Positions 52,103 to 61,557 of a stretch of DNA of 64,000 bases are shown here, one piece after another. Under the pieces are notes generated by a model that made no database searches, was not told the origin of the DNA, and saw nothing but the letters and a program-made list of their open reading frames with translations. Numbering within the stretch: the stretch's first letter is position 1; each line of letters starts with the position of its first letter. A program made the position numbers and the translations under genes. The stretch is from Eutypella sp. D-1 (taxonomy: Eukaryota; Ascomycota; Sordariomycetes; Xylariales; Diatrypaceae): the NCBI GenBank assembly GCA_023313575.1, contig JAJTTP010000011.1, forward strand, positions 372,001-436,000, given 5' to 3'.

Positions 52103-53257
52103 TTACCCCGTGCGGGAAGGGGTTTTCCTACGTTTCCTTGCTATGACATCGTCGTCGTCATTGTATTTTCTGATCGTTCTTGTCCTGCCTATAGTCGGTG
52201 TCCATCGTTCGTTTCCCAGGGTGTTCTGCCTGCTTGAACTCATAGCACTTCGTTTTTGCTTGTGTGGACGTTTGTGCATCACTGAAATTTCATCTTTTTG
52301 TGGAGGTTTGGTTGCCTTCCGCTTCCTAGCAACGACTTTATCGCCGCCACCACTTCCATCTCCTTGCCTTGTGTGACTTTCCGTTGGTGCATTCTTGGAA
52401 TCCTGCCGAGTTCGGGATTTCGCTATTGACTTTTCACTTGACGTCTCCGCTGATTGTCTTCTTTCTAGGCCCTCGCCGTCGTCCTTCACTGTTTCCCTCG
52501 CTTTTGGTAGGCTATACAGATTATCTAGCCACGCCATTTTATATAACGTTACGACCACCTGTCGGGAACAGATGTCGACCACAAACACTATCCCATAGAT
52601 CGATTTGCACTGCTTCTTCATGAAGGAAGACTTCGGAATACGATCCATAGGCGCGATGGGCGCAACGGGCTGGGGTGTCCTATTCTCGAAATCGCAATAA
52701 CGGCAAATGAGGCTCTTCCCTCTTCGAGGCAGAAAGGGGCATTTCTCTTTATGCGCGTCACGCAGCCCGCTTCCTATATCAGCCTGCGCCTTGTCGAGAC
52801 CTAGTTCGTGAGAGCAATGCCGGATCATCTCGCCGATATGTCCTATGAATGTACGCAGCGACCGGTGTAGCCCCAGCATCTTACGCTGCTCGCGCAGCTT
52901 TGCGATTTCCGCCTCGGCGGTGGCAGAGACAAGTTCTTCGTCAAGAGCGGCTTCGGCATCCTTGTCCGTCGCCGCGTCTCCCGTCCTGGGTCGCGATAAT
53001 GTTGATGTCCCCGTAGACTGCCCGGTGGCCCGATATTTATTTATAATAGCCGTCCTAAGCTCCTCGAATTTAGCCCTCTCGGAGCAGTGGTAGGCCTCGC
53101 ATTCATCCAAGAAGTGGTCTACGCAGTACGCCTGACCTGTCGGCGGCGGCCATATCCGCGGGAGTAATTGTCGCTTCGTGGATGCGCTGACGCTGGGACT
53201 AGAACCTTGCACGGTATCGCCTTTAGGCACATTGGGTTGCCTACTCTTACTGGACAT
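52103..53257 (-). CDS. unknown basic, Ser-rich nuclear-like protein, 384 aa
   Basis: A single reading frame of 384 codons starts at the ATG at 53257; the GTG-initiated extension is not used. The first 150 residues contain a conserved-looking block (CVDHFLDECEAYHCSERAKF and EELRTAIINKYRATG). A CPFLPRRGKSLICRYCDFE segment gives C-x(13)-C-x2-C, a possible zinc site. The C-terminus is rich in Lys/Arg (VARKRKATKPPQ, MHKRPHKQKRSA and ARKRRKT), typical of nuclear localisation. An unspliced intron may remain near VFVVDICSRQVVVTLYKMAW. I do not recognise the family. It is followed on the same strand by the Tet/JBP-like oxygenase gene about 1 kb upstream in this gene's orientation. Confidence 0.6.
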   Translation of the reverse strand: MSSKSRQPNVPKGDTVQGSSPSVSASTKRQLLPRIWPPPTGQAYCVDHFLDECEAYHCSERAKFEELRTAIINKYRATGQSTGTSTLSRPRTGDAATDKDAEAALDEELVSATAEAEIAKLREQRKMLGLHRSLRTFIGHIGEMIRHCSHELGLDKAQADIGSGLRDAHKEKCPFLPRRGKSLICRYCDFENRTPQPVAPIAPMDRIPKSSFMKKQCKSIYGIVFVVDICSRQVVVTLYKMAWLDNLYSLPKARETVKDDGEGLERRQSAETSSEKSIAKSRTRQDSKNAPTESHTRQGDGSGGGDKVVARKRKATKPPQKDEISVMHKRPHKQKRSAMSSSRQNTLGNERWTPTIGRTRTIRKYNDDDDVIARKRRKTPSRTG

Positions 53258-54244
53258 TTTTGGCGTCCCAGTAAGATCTTTTGACACCTCTATGACTTGT
53301 TTGTATCAATTATTGTAGTATACCCTGGTGTAATCTCTCCTATTCCATCAGGTCTTTATGGCAGTACCAAACTTTACAATGTTATGTCAACCCAAAGTGT
53401 GTTTGCCCAATTCCCTTCTCAATGTTGTCGGTTGACTTTCGCCGGACATGTATACGTGCATATATGCTTATGATAATTACAAAAGGACTATGACTAGTCT
53501 TTAAGCGATACCTCTATTTATGATCACATAATTTGGAGTTGGCCACCCTGACCCCTTGGACAGGAAGGGCTAATCGAGAACAATGAAAGCGGCGCTTTCG
53601 GAGGGCATCGACTTCAAAGAACGACCAAGTTGAAAACGGGCACGCCCGAATGAAAGAAGGGTGGCAATAATTGACGACCGCATGTAATCGCCGATGCATA
53701 ATCCCTCTTACCTAGAGGGTGGTAGGTGCCTTAGATTAAGTATGGGCCGAGACCTCTCTATCGACGACCAACTTGATATACTGAGCGGATTCCTGTTTGT
53801 TTTATGAGATGAGTAAGACTTCTTCCACACGACAAGTCAGAGTAAGTGATTTTCGATACTCAACATATATGGCAAGAGCCATGAATGTCAACTACGGTGT
53901 TATTGAACTCGTCAGACCTGAGCTTTGTCGCTATTGTCGCGGCAGATAGCAACACACGTAGCTACCTCTATTTCCGTAGATTAAGAACAGCACGACTGGT
54001 CTCCGCAGAATTACCTATGGGCCCATCCGCCACGACGCAGAGCTTGCTGACTACACACATCCACGGTAACCGACACCTGATCCGCGCTCACTTTCCAGGG
54101 TCCAGATTCTTCCAGGTGAGCTGAGCTCATTTGACTGGGTCATCCTTCTTCCGACGTAACAATAACCGCTCGCCATGTACTTTCGTAACGACATCGTCAC
54201 TACATGCGGCCGTCGCCGTCCTGGGAGAATGCCATCGTAGACGG
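53258..54244. other. intergenic
   Basis: The short frames (61-79 codons) have no recognisable feature. No gene could be supported. Confidence 0.5.
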
Positions 54245-56562
54245 CTATTCCGAGGAAGCCTCATCCTCTGTCCGAGTGCTGCCACCCGGCGCGTCACTCG
54301 AACTAGATGACGTGCCGCCGCGGCCGGACGACCAGTCACCCGGACCGTGGAGTTCCTGGCCGGTCCATCCACCCTCGGGCGGCTCCTCGGGGTCAAGTGC
54401 CGGCTCGACACAGACGACGTACCTGCCGCTGCCCTCATCGTCGTCCTCGGAGTCGGAGTCATGACCGACAGCGCCGTCAGCCGCGGGGCTGGCAGGCACC
54501 GGGGCCCCGCCTCTCTTCATGCGCCGGTTAACCCAGTTTCGTACCGGCTGGTGGTTGGTGGCCGCGACGAACATCCGGTATCCGGTCCAGTCGCCAACGA
54601 AGTGCTCAAGCTCACGGCCGCGGAAGATCACGCAGTCGCCGGGCTGATAGCGCAGTCGGACGGCCAGTTGCGGGAAGAATAAATCCCCTCCTGTGACACA
54701 TCGAATCGATCAATCAATCGATCAGCTACTCTAGATGCAAAATTCAGTGACTGCAAGGGGAGATCGTACCAGTGTAATTCCCCATGGGGATCAAGCTCGC
54801 AAAGCCGTGCTTGATATCATTGTGGTCGCAGTGCCTCTCGGTGAAGGAATTGACGCCGAACACGAACAGCGTGGCCCAGTTCGGGCGCGAGACCGCCATG
54901 CGCTTGGCCTTGGGCAGGCCGCGAAAGGTGTCGACGCACTCGACGTACTCCCGCAGCGCCAGGTTGCGCATCAGGAACCGGGCGACTTCCGAGGACAAGC
55001 CCAGGACCCCGACCTTGAAGTGCGGGAACACTTCCTCGCTGTAATCCACGCGCGACCGGCGCTCGGTCCAGCCCATCCTGAGCCGCGTGTCCTCCGTGAG
55101 GTGGACGAAGTCCGGGTCCGTGTGGCCCTGCTGCGCCCACGTGCCGTAGTGCACGATGCACATGGCGCGCTCCTCGAGCTCCCGTGGCGTCCTGGCCAGT
55201 TCCATGTCCAGCTCAGGGTGTTGGCGCCGCATGAGCTCGTCGACCATGTGTCTCTGGGTGTTGGGCTGAGGAAGCAGCGCGAAACCGGCCCACTGGCGGG
55301 CCGCGTCGTAGGCCTTCTCGTACAGAGCCGACCCGAAAAGACGCTGGAACAGCTGGGATACGGAACACAACACGACGTTGGCCTCCCGGTCTAAGACGAG
55401 GAATATGTTCTTGTTGATCCGCTCATAAATCGGAGGGTTGTCTGCAGCCGCAGCGGCATAGTCTTTGTGATGCTGATAGAACGAATCCTGGCTATGGCTT
55501 CGATCTTCTTTCACTATCATGTCGATCATAGCCTGTGTGCTTGGTGACGGTGATTTTGCAGCGTCCCGCAGGCGATCTCGCCCCTCGCGATCATGGTTCA
55601 ACCAGAACGCCTTGTTGGTCTCGAGGCGCATTTGTTTGTACCACTTCTTACGGTTATCGCCGCCCTGAGGGCGCTTCTTGGTGGCGTGGTACTGCGGCAT
55701 TTTAGGGGCGTTGCCGTTGTTGATGACTTCAGCCATCATGAAATTTTCAACCGCCCTCCCCATCTCAGGCTCACTTCTTGCCATCGCTGTGTCTGTTTGC
55801 AGCGCTGTATTCTTGGCTCGTTCGGATTGACGATACGACTTCGAGTCGGACACCAGGACATCTTTCATGAGGATGACTCTGGCCGTCAAACCGTCATGGG
55901 TGAGGTCTACGGCCTTTTCGGTATCGGTATCCAGTACAACCTTGTGATCCTTGTAATGATCCAGCGTGCCATCCTTGAACGAAGTTGGGAGGCTGGTGAG
56001 GAACGTAGCTAACGATTCGGCCCAGTCCTCGTCGCATAGGGTAAAGGTTGACGGATCAAATTTGGGAAATTTCTGCAAGGTCAGAGACGGAATGTCGTAG
56101 TCAAGGCTACCGGGGCTCAGGGGTACTCACATGATACCTATCGATATCACTTATGTGCCCAACATTACCCGAGTGTGCGGTTTTCACGCCATATATGTCT
56201 CCCGGGATACTGTAGTTATTCTGGCCGTATCGAATGAGGGGGACGTGTTGTGCCTCTGGCGCGCCACCGACGGGGTTATCATCCATGAGAGAAGGATCTG
56301 CTAAGATGCCGTACTTTGGGTCTGCAACGGGGGTTTAGACGGACCAGGTATTGGCTCAATAAAGGCAGGAGAGGAGAGGAGGGCGGTGGTATACTTCCAG
56401 GATTACAAAACCACAGTTCCACGCAGCGAAAGCCCCTGTACTAAGAAGTCAGGTTAGTAAATCATGTAGATGGACTCAAGGCAGGTAGAAATCTCTTCGA
56501 AAATGGAGTTAATGATGACTTACTAACGGAGTAGTATGTGTTTGTGTGCTAACTGGTTGCAT
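54245..56562 (-). CDS. Tet/JBP-like 2-oxoglutarate/Fe(II)-dependent oxygenase domain protein
   Basis: A 674-aa protein in five exons: 56562-56524, 56440-56395, 56321-56131, 56072-54770 and 54690-54245 (2025 coding nt). The first two exons are 39 and 46 nt, and an in-frame TGA directly precedes the start. The last join rebuilds the oxygenase core: RHCDHND (His506-x-Asp508), MGNYTGGDLFFPQLAVRLRY, QPGDCVIFRGRELEHFVGDW with distal His556, and GYRMFVAATNH with Arg565 for the 2-oxoglutarate carboxylate. All ligands are therefore present. The N-terminal 480 residues have no domain that I recognise. The C-terminal 100 are acidic and Ser-rich. Similar cores occur in JBP/TET enzymes that oxidise thymine or 5-methylcytosine and in fungal relatives, some tied to transposons. 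The substrate is unknown. Confidence 0.75.
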
Positions 56563-57525
56563 TCAGTTGTTTCGAAAGAGAAGGCCACTGACAAGAATAC
56601 TGGAAGAAAGACGCAACTATAAGATGCATGTTCTAGTTGGTCTCCCTACTGAGTACTCAGGTACCGAAAGTGCATTGCGTGTCAATAATCAAACAATATG
56701 TTCAACCGGTATGGTGGTAATCATCTACCTTAGGTGCCTCTGTAGGTATGTCTTGAGAAATCACAATAGGGAGAGGGGGTATGTAGTGGATTCTGGCAAT
56801 ATCTCCATACCTGTATTCACGTCGTAGGGCCATGCCAGGAAGACATTGTTATATGAATGGGCCCAGGTTGGTGATGTCGTCAAATTCTTCCAGAGTCGGA
56901 CATCAATTCGTTCATGCAGAAGCTATGATATTCTAGGCCTGTATACTCTGCTCTACTACCAATTAAATACCTACCTAGGGGTAGTCATGCAAGATATACT
57001 ATACTCACCTGGTACAGCTGAGACAGGTAGATAAAACCACAAACAGGCGAGAGGAACCAGGACTGAAGTGGGGGATGTCGACCCCTCGGGCCACTGCATC
57101 TCCTACTTTGCAATGGTTCATAATTTAGTCGCTGTCCGATCGCTGTCACAAATTTCAAAGCTCATTCCTTCCGGACTGCCTTGCCGCGAAAACTCCTTGC
57201 GCCGTAGGGGAACTCAAAGGATTAGACCGGAGGCTCCAGTTGGTTGCGAGTCTGAACCGTGGAATGAAGGTCACGATCGCATCGCAAAGACCCTATTCTT
57301 TACTTGGGGACGAAAAGGGGATGCTCTGGCTCGGTATTCAGCAGAGGCCAGAATGCGGTATTTGGATTGATTAAAATGGGAAAAAGACATAATCGTCGTA
57401 AGCATATCAGAACCTGAGAAATGAAGATTCACCCAAAAACCCCACCCACCCCGTTTACCATCGTCAAGACCGTTCCGAAGAAGAGAGAAAAAAAAACGTT
57501 TTTCTTGTTCCCGTTTATATGGCGT
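56563..57525. other. intergenic
   Basis: It separates the promoter of the oxygenase (minus) from the 3' end of the Nop8-like gene (minus). Only weak frames occur. A short CCTAGG-containing relative of the palindrome family lies near 56975. Confidence 0.45.
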
Positions 57526-59226
57526 TTATATGGCCCGCTGCGCCCTCGCCTTGTTCTCGCGGTACCGCTTCTCCTTGGCGGCCGCCTTCCTCCGTCGCCG
57601 CCACTTGCGGTTGAGGTCGCCGCGGTTCTCCCAGAACTGCTTCTCGAACTCGGAGACGGGGGCGCCGCTGCCATCAGCAGCGGTGGCGGCGGAGCCTGCT
57701 CGCCTCGACGGGGTGGCATCCACCATAGGCGTGTCCTGATCCTCGTCCTCGTCATCTTGTTCCTGTTCTGCGCCATCCCCGTCCTCATCCTCCTCGAGCA
57801 ACTCGCCGAGCGCGTCGGTTCGGGGCCATATGTTGAAGGACCGGCTCGGGTGCGCTGTGTCCGGGGTGGGGGCGGCGCTCCGAACGGTCCTGAATTCGAG
57901 CTCCTCCTTGGTGAACGGGGTCATCGGTGGCTGGGAGGGCGGCGCCGCGGCGTTGTCGTCATCCTTCTCGATGTCTGATTCGTTAAAGAAGCTGAAGGGC
58001 TCTGCGGTGACGGCCTCGGCGACCGCGGTGCCAGCCTCACCCTTCGGGCGCTTATACAGGGCCTCAAGAGGGTGGACCTTGGCGGGAGTGGAGGGCGGGA
58101 TCTTGATCGTCAGGCTGGAGATCGAGCTGGAGGATCGCTTCCTCCCACCTTCACGTTTGGATAGCGTACTGGGGCTGCTGAAAGTCGGCGACTCGATCTT
58201 CTGCTTCTCGGGCGTGGCATCCTTCACTGCCTCTGCGTCTTCCGGCTCCTCTCCGGAATCACTGGATTCTGCATCGGAGGACTCTGACTCTTCGCCGGAT
58301 GATGAAGTGCCGCTACTGCTCGTTGTATCGTCCTCGTCGTCCACCGGTGCAGGCTCTGCCGGCGCCTTGGTTTTCGTTTTCGCGGGTTTTGCCTGTGCCA
58401 CGGGCGGCGGCTTCTTGGTTGACACGGTCTCGATGACGTTTCCTTTGGAGTCCACCCAGCCGACTCCATCCTCGAACTTCGTAGCTTCTGCGCTAGACGT
58501 GGCCGTGCTGGACTTCAGGAACGACGGGTATTTGACCGTCTTTTCGAACTCGTGGACGACGACTTCGCGTCCGCCTTTGCGCTTCTTTTTCTTGTGTCCA
58601 GTAGAGTCATCGCTATCCTTCGGGGGCACGGGTGCAGCGTCGGGTAGCTTTGTCTTAAACAGACACTCGGGCCCGTCGGTGTACTTGGACCTGGTTTTCC
58701 TCTTTTCTTCTTTTCTGTCCTTCTTTTCCTTCTTGTCCTCCTTGGATCCCTTATCCTTCCTATCCCTCTTCGCGCGCTTCTCCTTGATCATGTCCTGCTC
58801 GGTTACCGTCCATCCCCGCTTGACCTTGCGATCTTCTAGTTCGACAGCCGGTATCACGTCGATCTCGCGCTTTCGTTTCTTTGACTTGTCCTTCGTCTTC
58901 TTCTCTGTCTCCTTTCCCTTTTCCTTTCCCTTCTTGGATTTGCTGGAGCCCGCTTCTGCCGTGGGCTCGGGAATGAAATCGGACCGCGCCTTCTCTACGC
59001 GCATCTTAGACCCCTTCAATACGGCGCCGTTCAACTTCTTCTTGAGCTTCTCAGCGTCGGCGTCGGGTAGATCAACGAAGCCGTATCGCTTCTCGGGGAA
59101 GGTCTCGAGGGTGTGATAGGATATGTTGCGGGCGTTAGGTAAGACAGAAGAGGGGATGATGACGTTCAATAGGGATTCGTCGAGGGGAGTAATGTGTAAT
59201 CGAGTGTATTGCGAATTGTTTGCCAT
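57526..59226 (-). CDS. Nop8/NOL8-like nucleolar RRM protein
   Basis: A single-exon 566-aa protein. Residues 7-80 form an RNA recognition motif (TRLHITPLDESLLNVIIPSS, then RNISYHTLETFPEKRYGFVD). A Lys-rich region (about 95-235: KKGKEKGKETEKKTKDKSKK and similar) is followed by acidic, Ser-rich stretches. The end (FEKQFWENRGDLNRKWRRRR, then KAAAKEKRYRE) is the conserved Nop8/NOL8 C-terminus. Yeast Nop8 is needed for 60S subunit assembly in the nucleolus. Length and order agree with fungal Nop8-like proteins. A long antisense frame (57830-59116) is a shadow produced by the Ser/Lys/Glu codon bias. It is divergent from the HotDog thioesterase. Confidence 0.85.
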   Translation of the reverse strand: MANNSQYTRLHITPLDESLLNVIIPSSVLPNARNISYHTLETFPEKRYGFVDLPDADAEKLKKKLNGAVLKGSKMRVEKARSDFIPEPTAEAGSSKSKKGKEKGKETEKKTKDKSKKRKREIDVIPAVELEDRKVKRGWTVTEQDMIKEKRAKRDRKDKGSKEDKKEKKDRKEEKRKTRSKYTDGPECLFKTKLPDAAPVPPKDSDDSTGHKKKKRKGGREVVVHEFEKTVKYPSFLKSSTATSSAEATKFEDGVGWVDSKGNVIETVSTKKPPPVAQAKPAKTKTKAPAEPAPVDDEDDTTSSSGTSSSGEESESSDAESSDSGEEPEDAEAVKDATPEKQKIESPTFSSPSTLSKREGGRKRSSSSISSLTIKIPPSTPAKVHPLEALYKRPKGEAGTAVAEAVTAEPFSFFNESDIEKDDDNAAAPPSQPPMTPFTKEELEFRTVRSAAPTPDTAHPSRSFNIWPRTDALGELLEEDEDGDGAEQEQDDEDEDQDTPMVDATPSRRAGSAATAADGSGAPVSEFEKQFWENRGDLNRKWRRRRKAAAKEKRYRENKARAQRAI

Positions 59227-59939
59227 TTCAGGGAATCAACCGCAGGATGAATTGCAGGATTATTCCATTCCCAGTCTATGGTGGACGACAAACAGTAAAC
59301 AGTAAATGGTAGAAGGGCAAGGGGAGATATCTAGATATCCCCTCCCGAGAATGGACTCGATTCAAATATAGATTTTGCTGATTTGGGCGTATTTCGTGTC
59401 ACCGTCGCATCTTTCCTGTATTTGGATTTCCAATGTTGTATTTGGTAGGTCAATAATTGTTTTCTTTTGGTTTTTTTTTTTCGGTTTTTGGTTTTGGTTT
59501 TGCTGCAAGATGCTTTAACTAAATAACCACCAGTCCCAGTGATATATGCAGTGATGCAGCTTTCTAGGCTAACTTAGGGGAGCTCAGCGGCTAAAAAAGT
59601 TGGGCAAAAGTTACCAAAGTACAGATCACCCCACATTTATTCACCTGCAACTTATCTGATAAGGTTCCTTCCGATGTCCATAGGTCTGTGCTGTACACGG
59701 GTCCATACATACTGGCGGCTAGGACAACCCCACGGGTTCCATAGTACCTCGGCACCCGGTACCTACCTACTATCACTTGGACAAGCTCCTACAGGTACCT
59801 AAGTAGGTATATAAGTATTCACAGAGGTCTTCATGTAATTCAAGGAGGTCCACGAGTAGATCTGGACGGCATTACATTCGTGTTCACCTCTTGTTTTTAA
59901 TATATCTCTTCATCTGAACTTTTTATAGTTTTTCTCGAG
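59227..59939. promoter_or_regulatory. divergent promoter, Nop8-like and thioesterase
   Basis: It lies between the two 5' ends. It contains a T-rich stretch (59460-59505) and TACC-rich short repeats near 59760-59810. No coding region was seen. Confidence 0.5.
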
Positions 59940-61063
59940 ATGGGTACGAAATTAGAACCCGCCCGTTTTGTCCGGTCGGTATGTTTGAACTATAGACCTC
60001 TCCGGAGCGCAGGCTCCATCTGGCGGGACGTCCATGATGCTTACAACAGCCCCCCTATTCCTTAGGTCCTGAAGTCCTTCATGGCTCACTCCGGGCTGGA
60101 GCCCAGGTTCGTGTCATTGACCGTCACTTTTATGAAAGAAAGGAGACAATGCTGATGTGTTTTCTGAGCAAAGGCTCTTCGGCCCTCATGTAAGTCCCCA
60201 TCCGGGCCATCCCTATCGAGAGCAGGGCGGATTAGACGAGAGACTGACAGCTTCAGCTCAGGGTCACCAATGCGGTTAGGGGGAAGGTCGACTTCGAGCT
60301 CGACGTCACGAAAGACCACACGGCAAGTTTTCTCGAATAACCCCCTTTGGGCCTGCAATAACCCCTCCTCCCCTAATAACTAACGGCCTCCTCCCCTAAT
60401 AACTAACGGCCTCCCCCCCCCCCTCAGAACCGTTTAAAAACCGTCCACGGAGGCACTATCGCCAGTATGGTCGACCTCGGCGGCTCACTGGCCGTTGCGT
60501 CGATGGGCTTTCACGCCACCGGAGTCTCCACGGACCTCAATGGTAAGTAAGACACTGCAACCCAACCTCCAGTTCCTCCAAATACCGCCCCATTTTCCGG
60601 ACAATCTTGGAGTCCGTACTGGAGAGCGCTAACACGTCCTCGGTGCTAGTAACCTACCTGGACAGTAGCGGTAAAATCGGCGACAGGGTCGCAGCGACTG
60701 CTACTTGTGACAAGAGTGAGTTTTTCTTTTTTCTTTTTTTTTTCGGCCCCGGCGTCTGTAGTGTAGTGGATAGCGACTAATTACGATACACGCCTATAGT
60801 GGGAAAGACGCTGGCATACACGACAGTGGTCTTCAGGAACAGTAAAGGGGAACTCTCGGCGAGAGGGAGCCACACGAAGTAAGTTATCCGGGGGCCGGGG
60901 GGGAAGGGGGGGAAGGGGGGGGGAGGGTTGCGATGAGAAGTAGCTCCTGATGATGACGCGATAGCCGCTGACACCCATACACAGGCATGTGGAGAAGGTA
61001 TGGAAGGCCCAAGGCGAGAACCACTACACCGTTCCGGAGGGAGCAGATGTTTCCGAAGAATAG
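59940..61063 (+). CDS. HotDog acyl-CoA thioesterase (THEM2/4HBT-like)
   Basis: A 164-aa protein in seven exons. The last five are secure: 60251-60322, 60428-60542, 60650-60715, 60800-60878 and 60985-61063. They give LQLRVTNAVRGKVDFELDV, KDHTNRLKTVHGGTIASMVD, LGGSLAVASMGFHATGVSTD, LNVTYLDSSGKIGDRVAATA and GKTLAYTTVVFRNSKGELSA. HGG followed by the SMVDLGG helix is the active-site region of the 4HBT fold. The join after KDHT needs a GC donor (GCAAGT, 60323) to restore frame. The first two exons (59940-59978, 60066-60110) are my best in-frame model; the donor at 60111 (GTGTCA) is weak, so the N-terminus is uncertain. It hydrolyses acyl-CoA (inference). It converges on the FATP gene. Confidence 0.78.
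60364..60409 (+). repeat. 23-bp tandem duplication covering the branch site
   Basis: Two exact copies of a 23-nt unit (60364-60386 and 60387-60409) lie in the GC-AG intron. Each copy contains CTAACGG, so the likely branch-point sequence CTAAC is duplicated just before a C-rich tract and the acceptor at 60427. Confidence 0.9.
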
Positions 61064-61557
61064 TTGGATGGACTCGTTTCGTTGGTGTTGTCCGTTGCCG
61101 TCTCATGGTGCGCCACTTTGATGGAATCACCTCGATTGTACACAGAGGGGTTTAGATAGAACCTGTGCATAGATATCATAATGGAGTCTATTCTTCAAGT
61201 GGCTACCAAACACGTTAGATTACACGTTTAAAACTGCATAGAATAAGGCCGGAAAGGCACGGATCCTTAGAATACGCATGGGGGCTTACGTTGACCTCAC
61301 TGGGTCGTTCTATTATTCACAGTATGAGTGGTCTATCTACTTAACTCGGCGACTGCGCTACACTCCACAATATTCTAGATATCCAGTCGTCTTACGCACG
61401 GACACATACAAAGACTCAACCCACTCACCCATCCACAGGTATGCATACCCTAGACTTCTCACTAAAACAACATACATGACGAATCGGGGGTAAGTGGTCA
61501 CAGTCTTCGTCCTAGCCGGAGACTACCACGCGTCGGGCATGCGCAGGCTTGGTCCAC
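61064..61557. other. intergenic, two 3' ends
   Basis: It separates the convergent thioesterase and FATP genes. No gene was seen. Confidence 0.5.

Noticed and set aside
57830..59116. 428-codon plus-strand frame within the Nop8-like gene
   Set aside because: It is antisense to a clear RRM protein; Lys/Glu/Ser-rich coding sequence leaves long open antisense frames.
59979..60065. Possible coding reading through this interval of the thioesterase gene (IWRDVHDAYNSP)
   Set aside because: The reading meets a TAG at 60063-60065, whereas splicing with GTATGT and CTTAG joins the frame cleanly; kept as an intron, with some doubt.
60086..60358. 90-codon minus-strand frame over the thioesterase 5' part
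   Set aside because: The plus strand gives the conserved HotDog sequence across the same bases.
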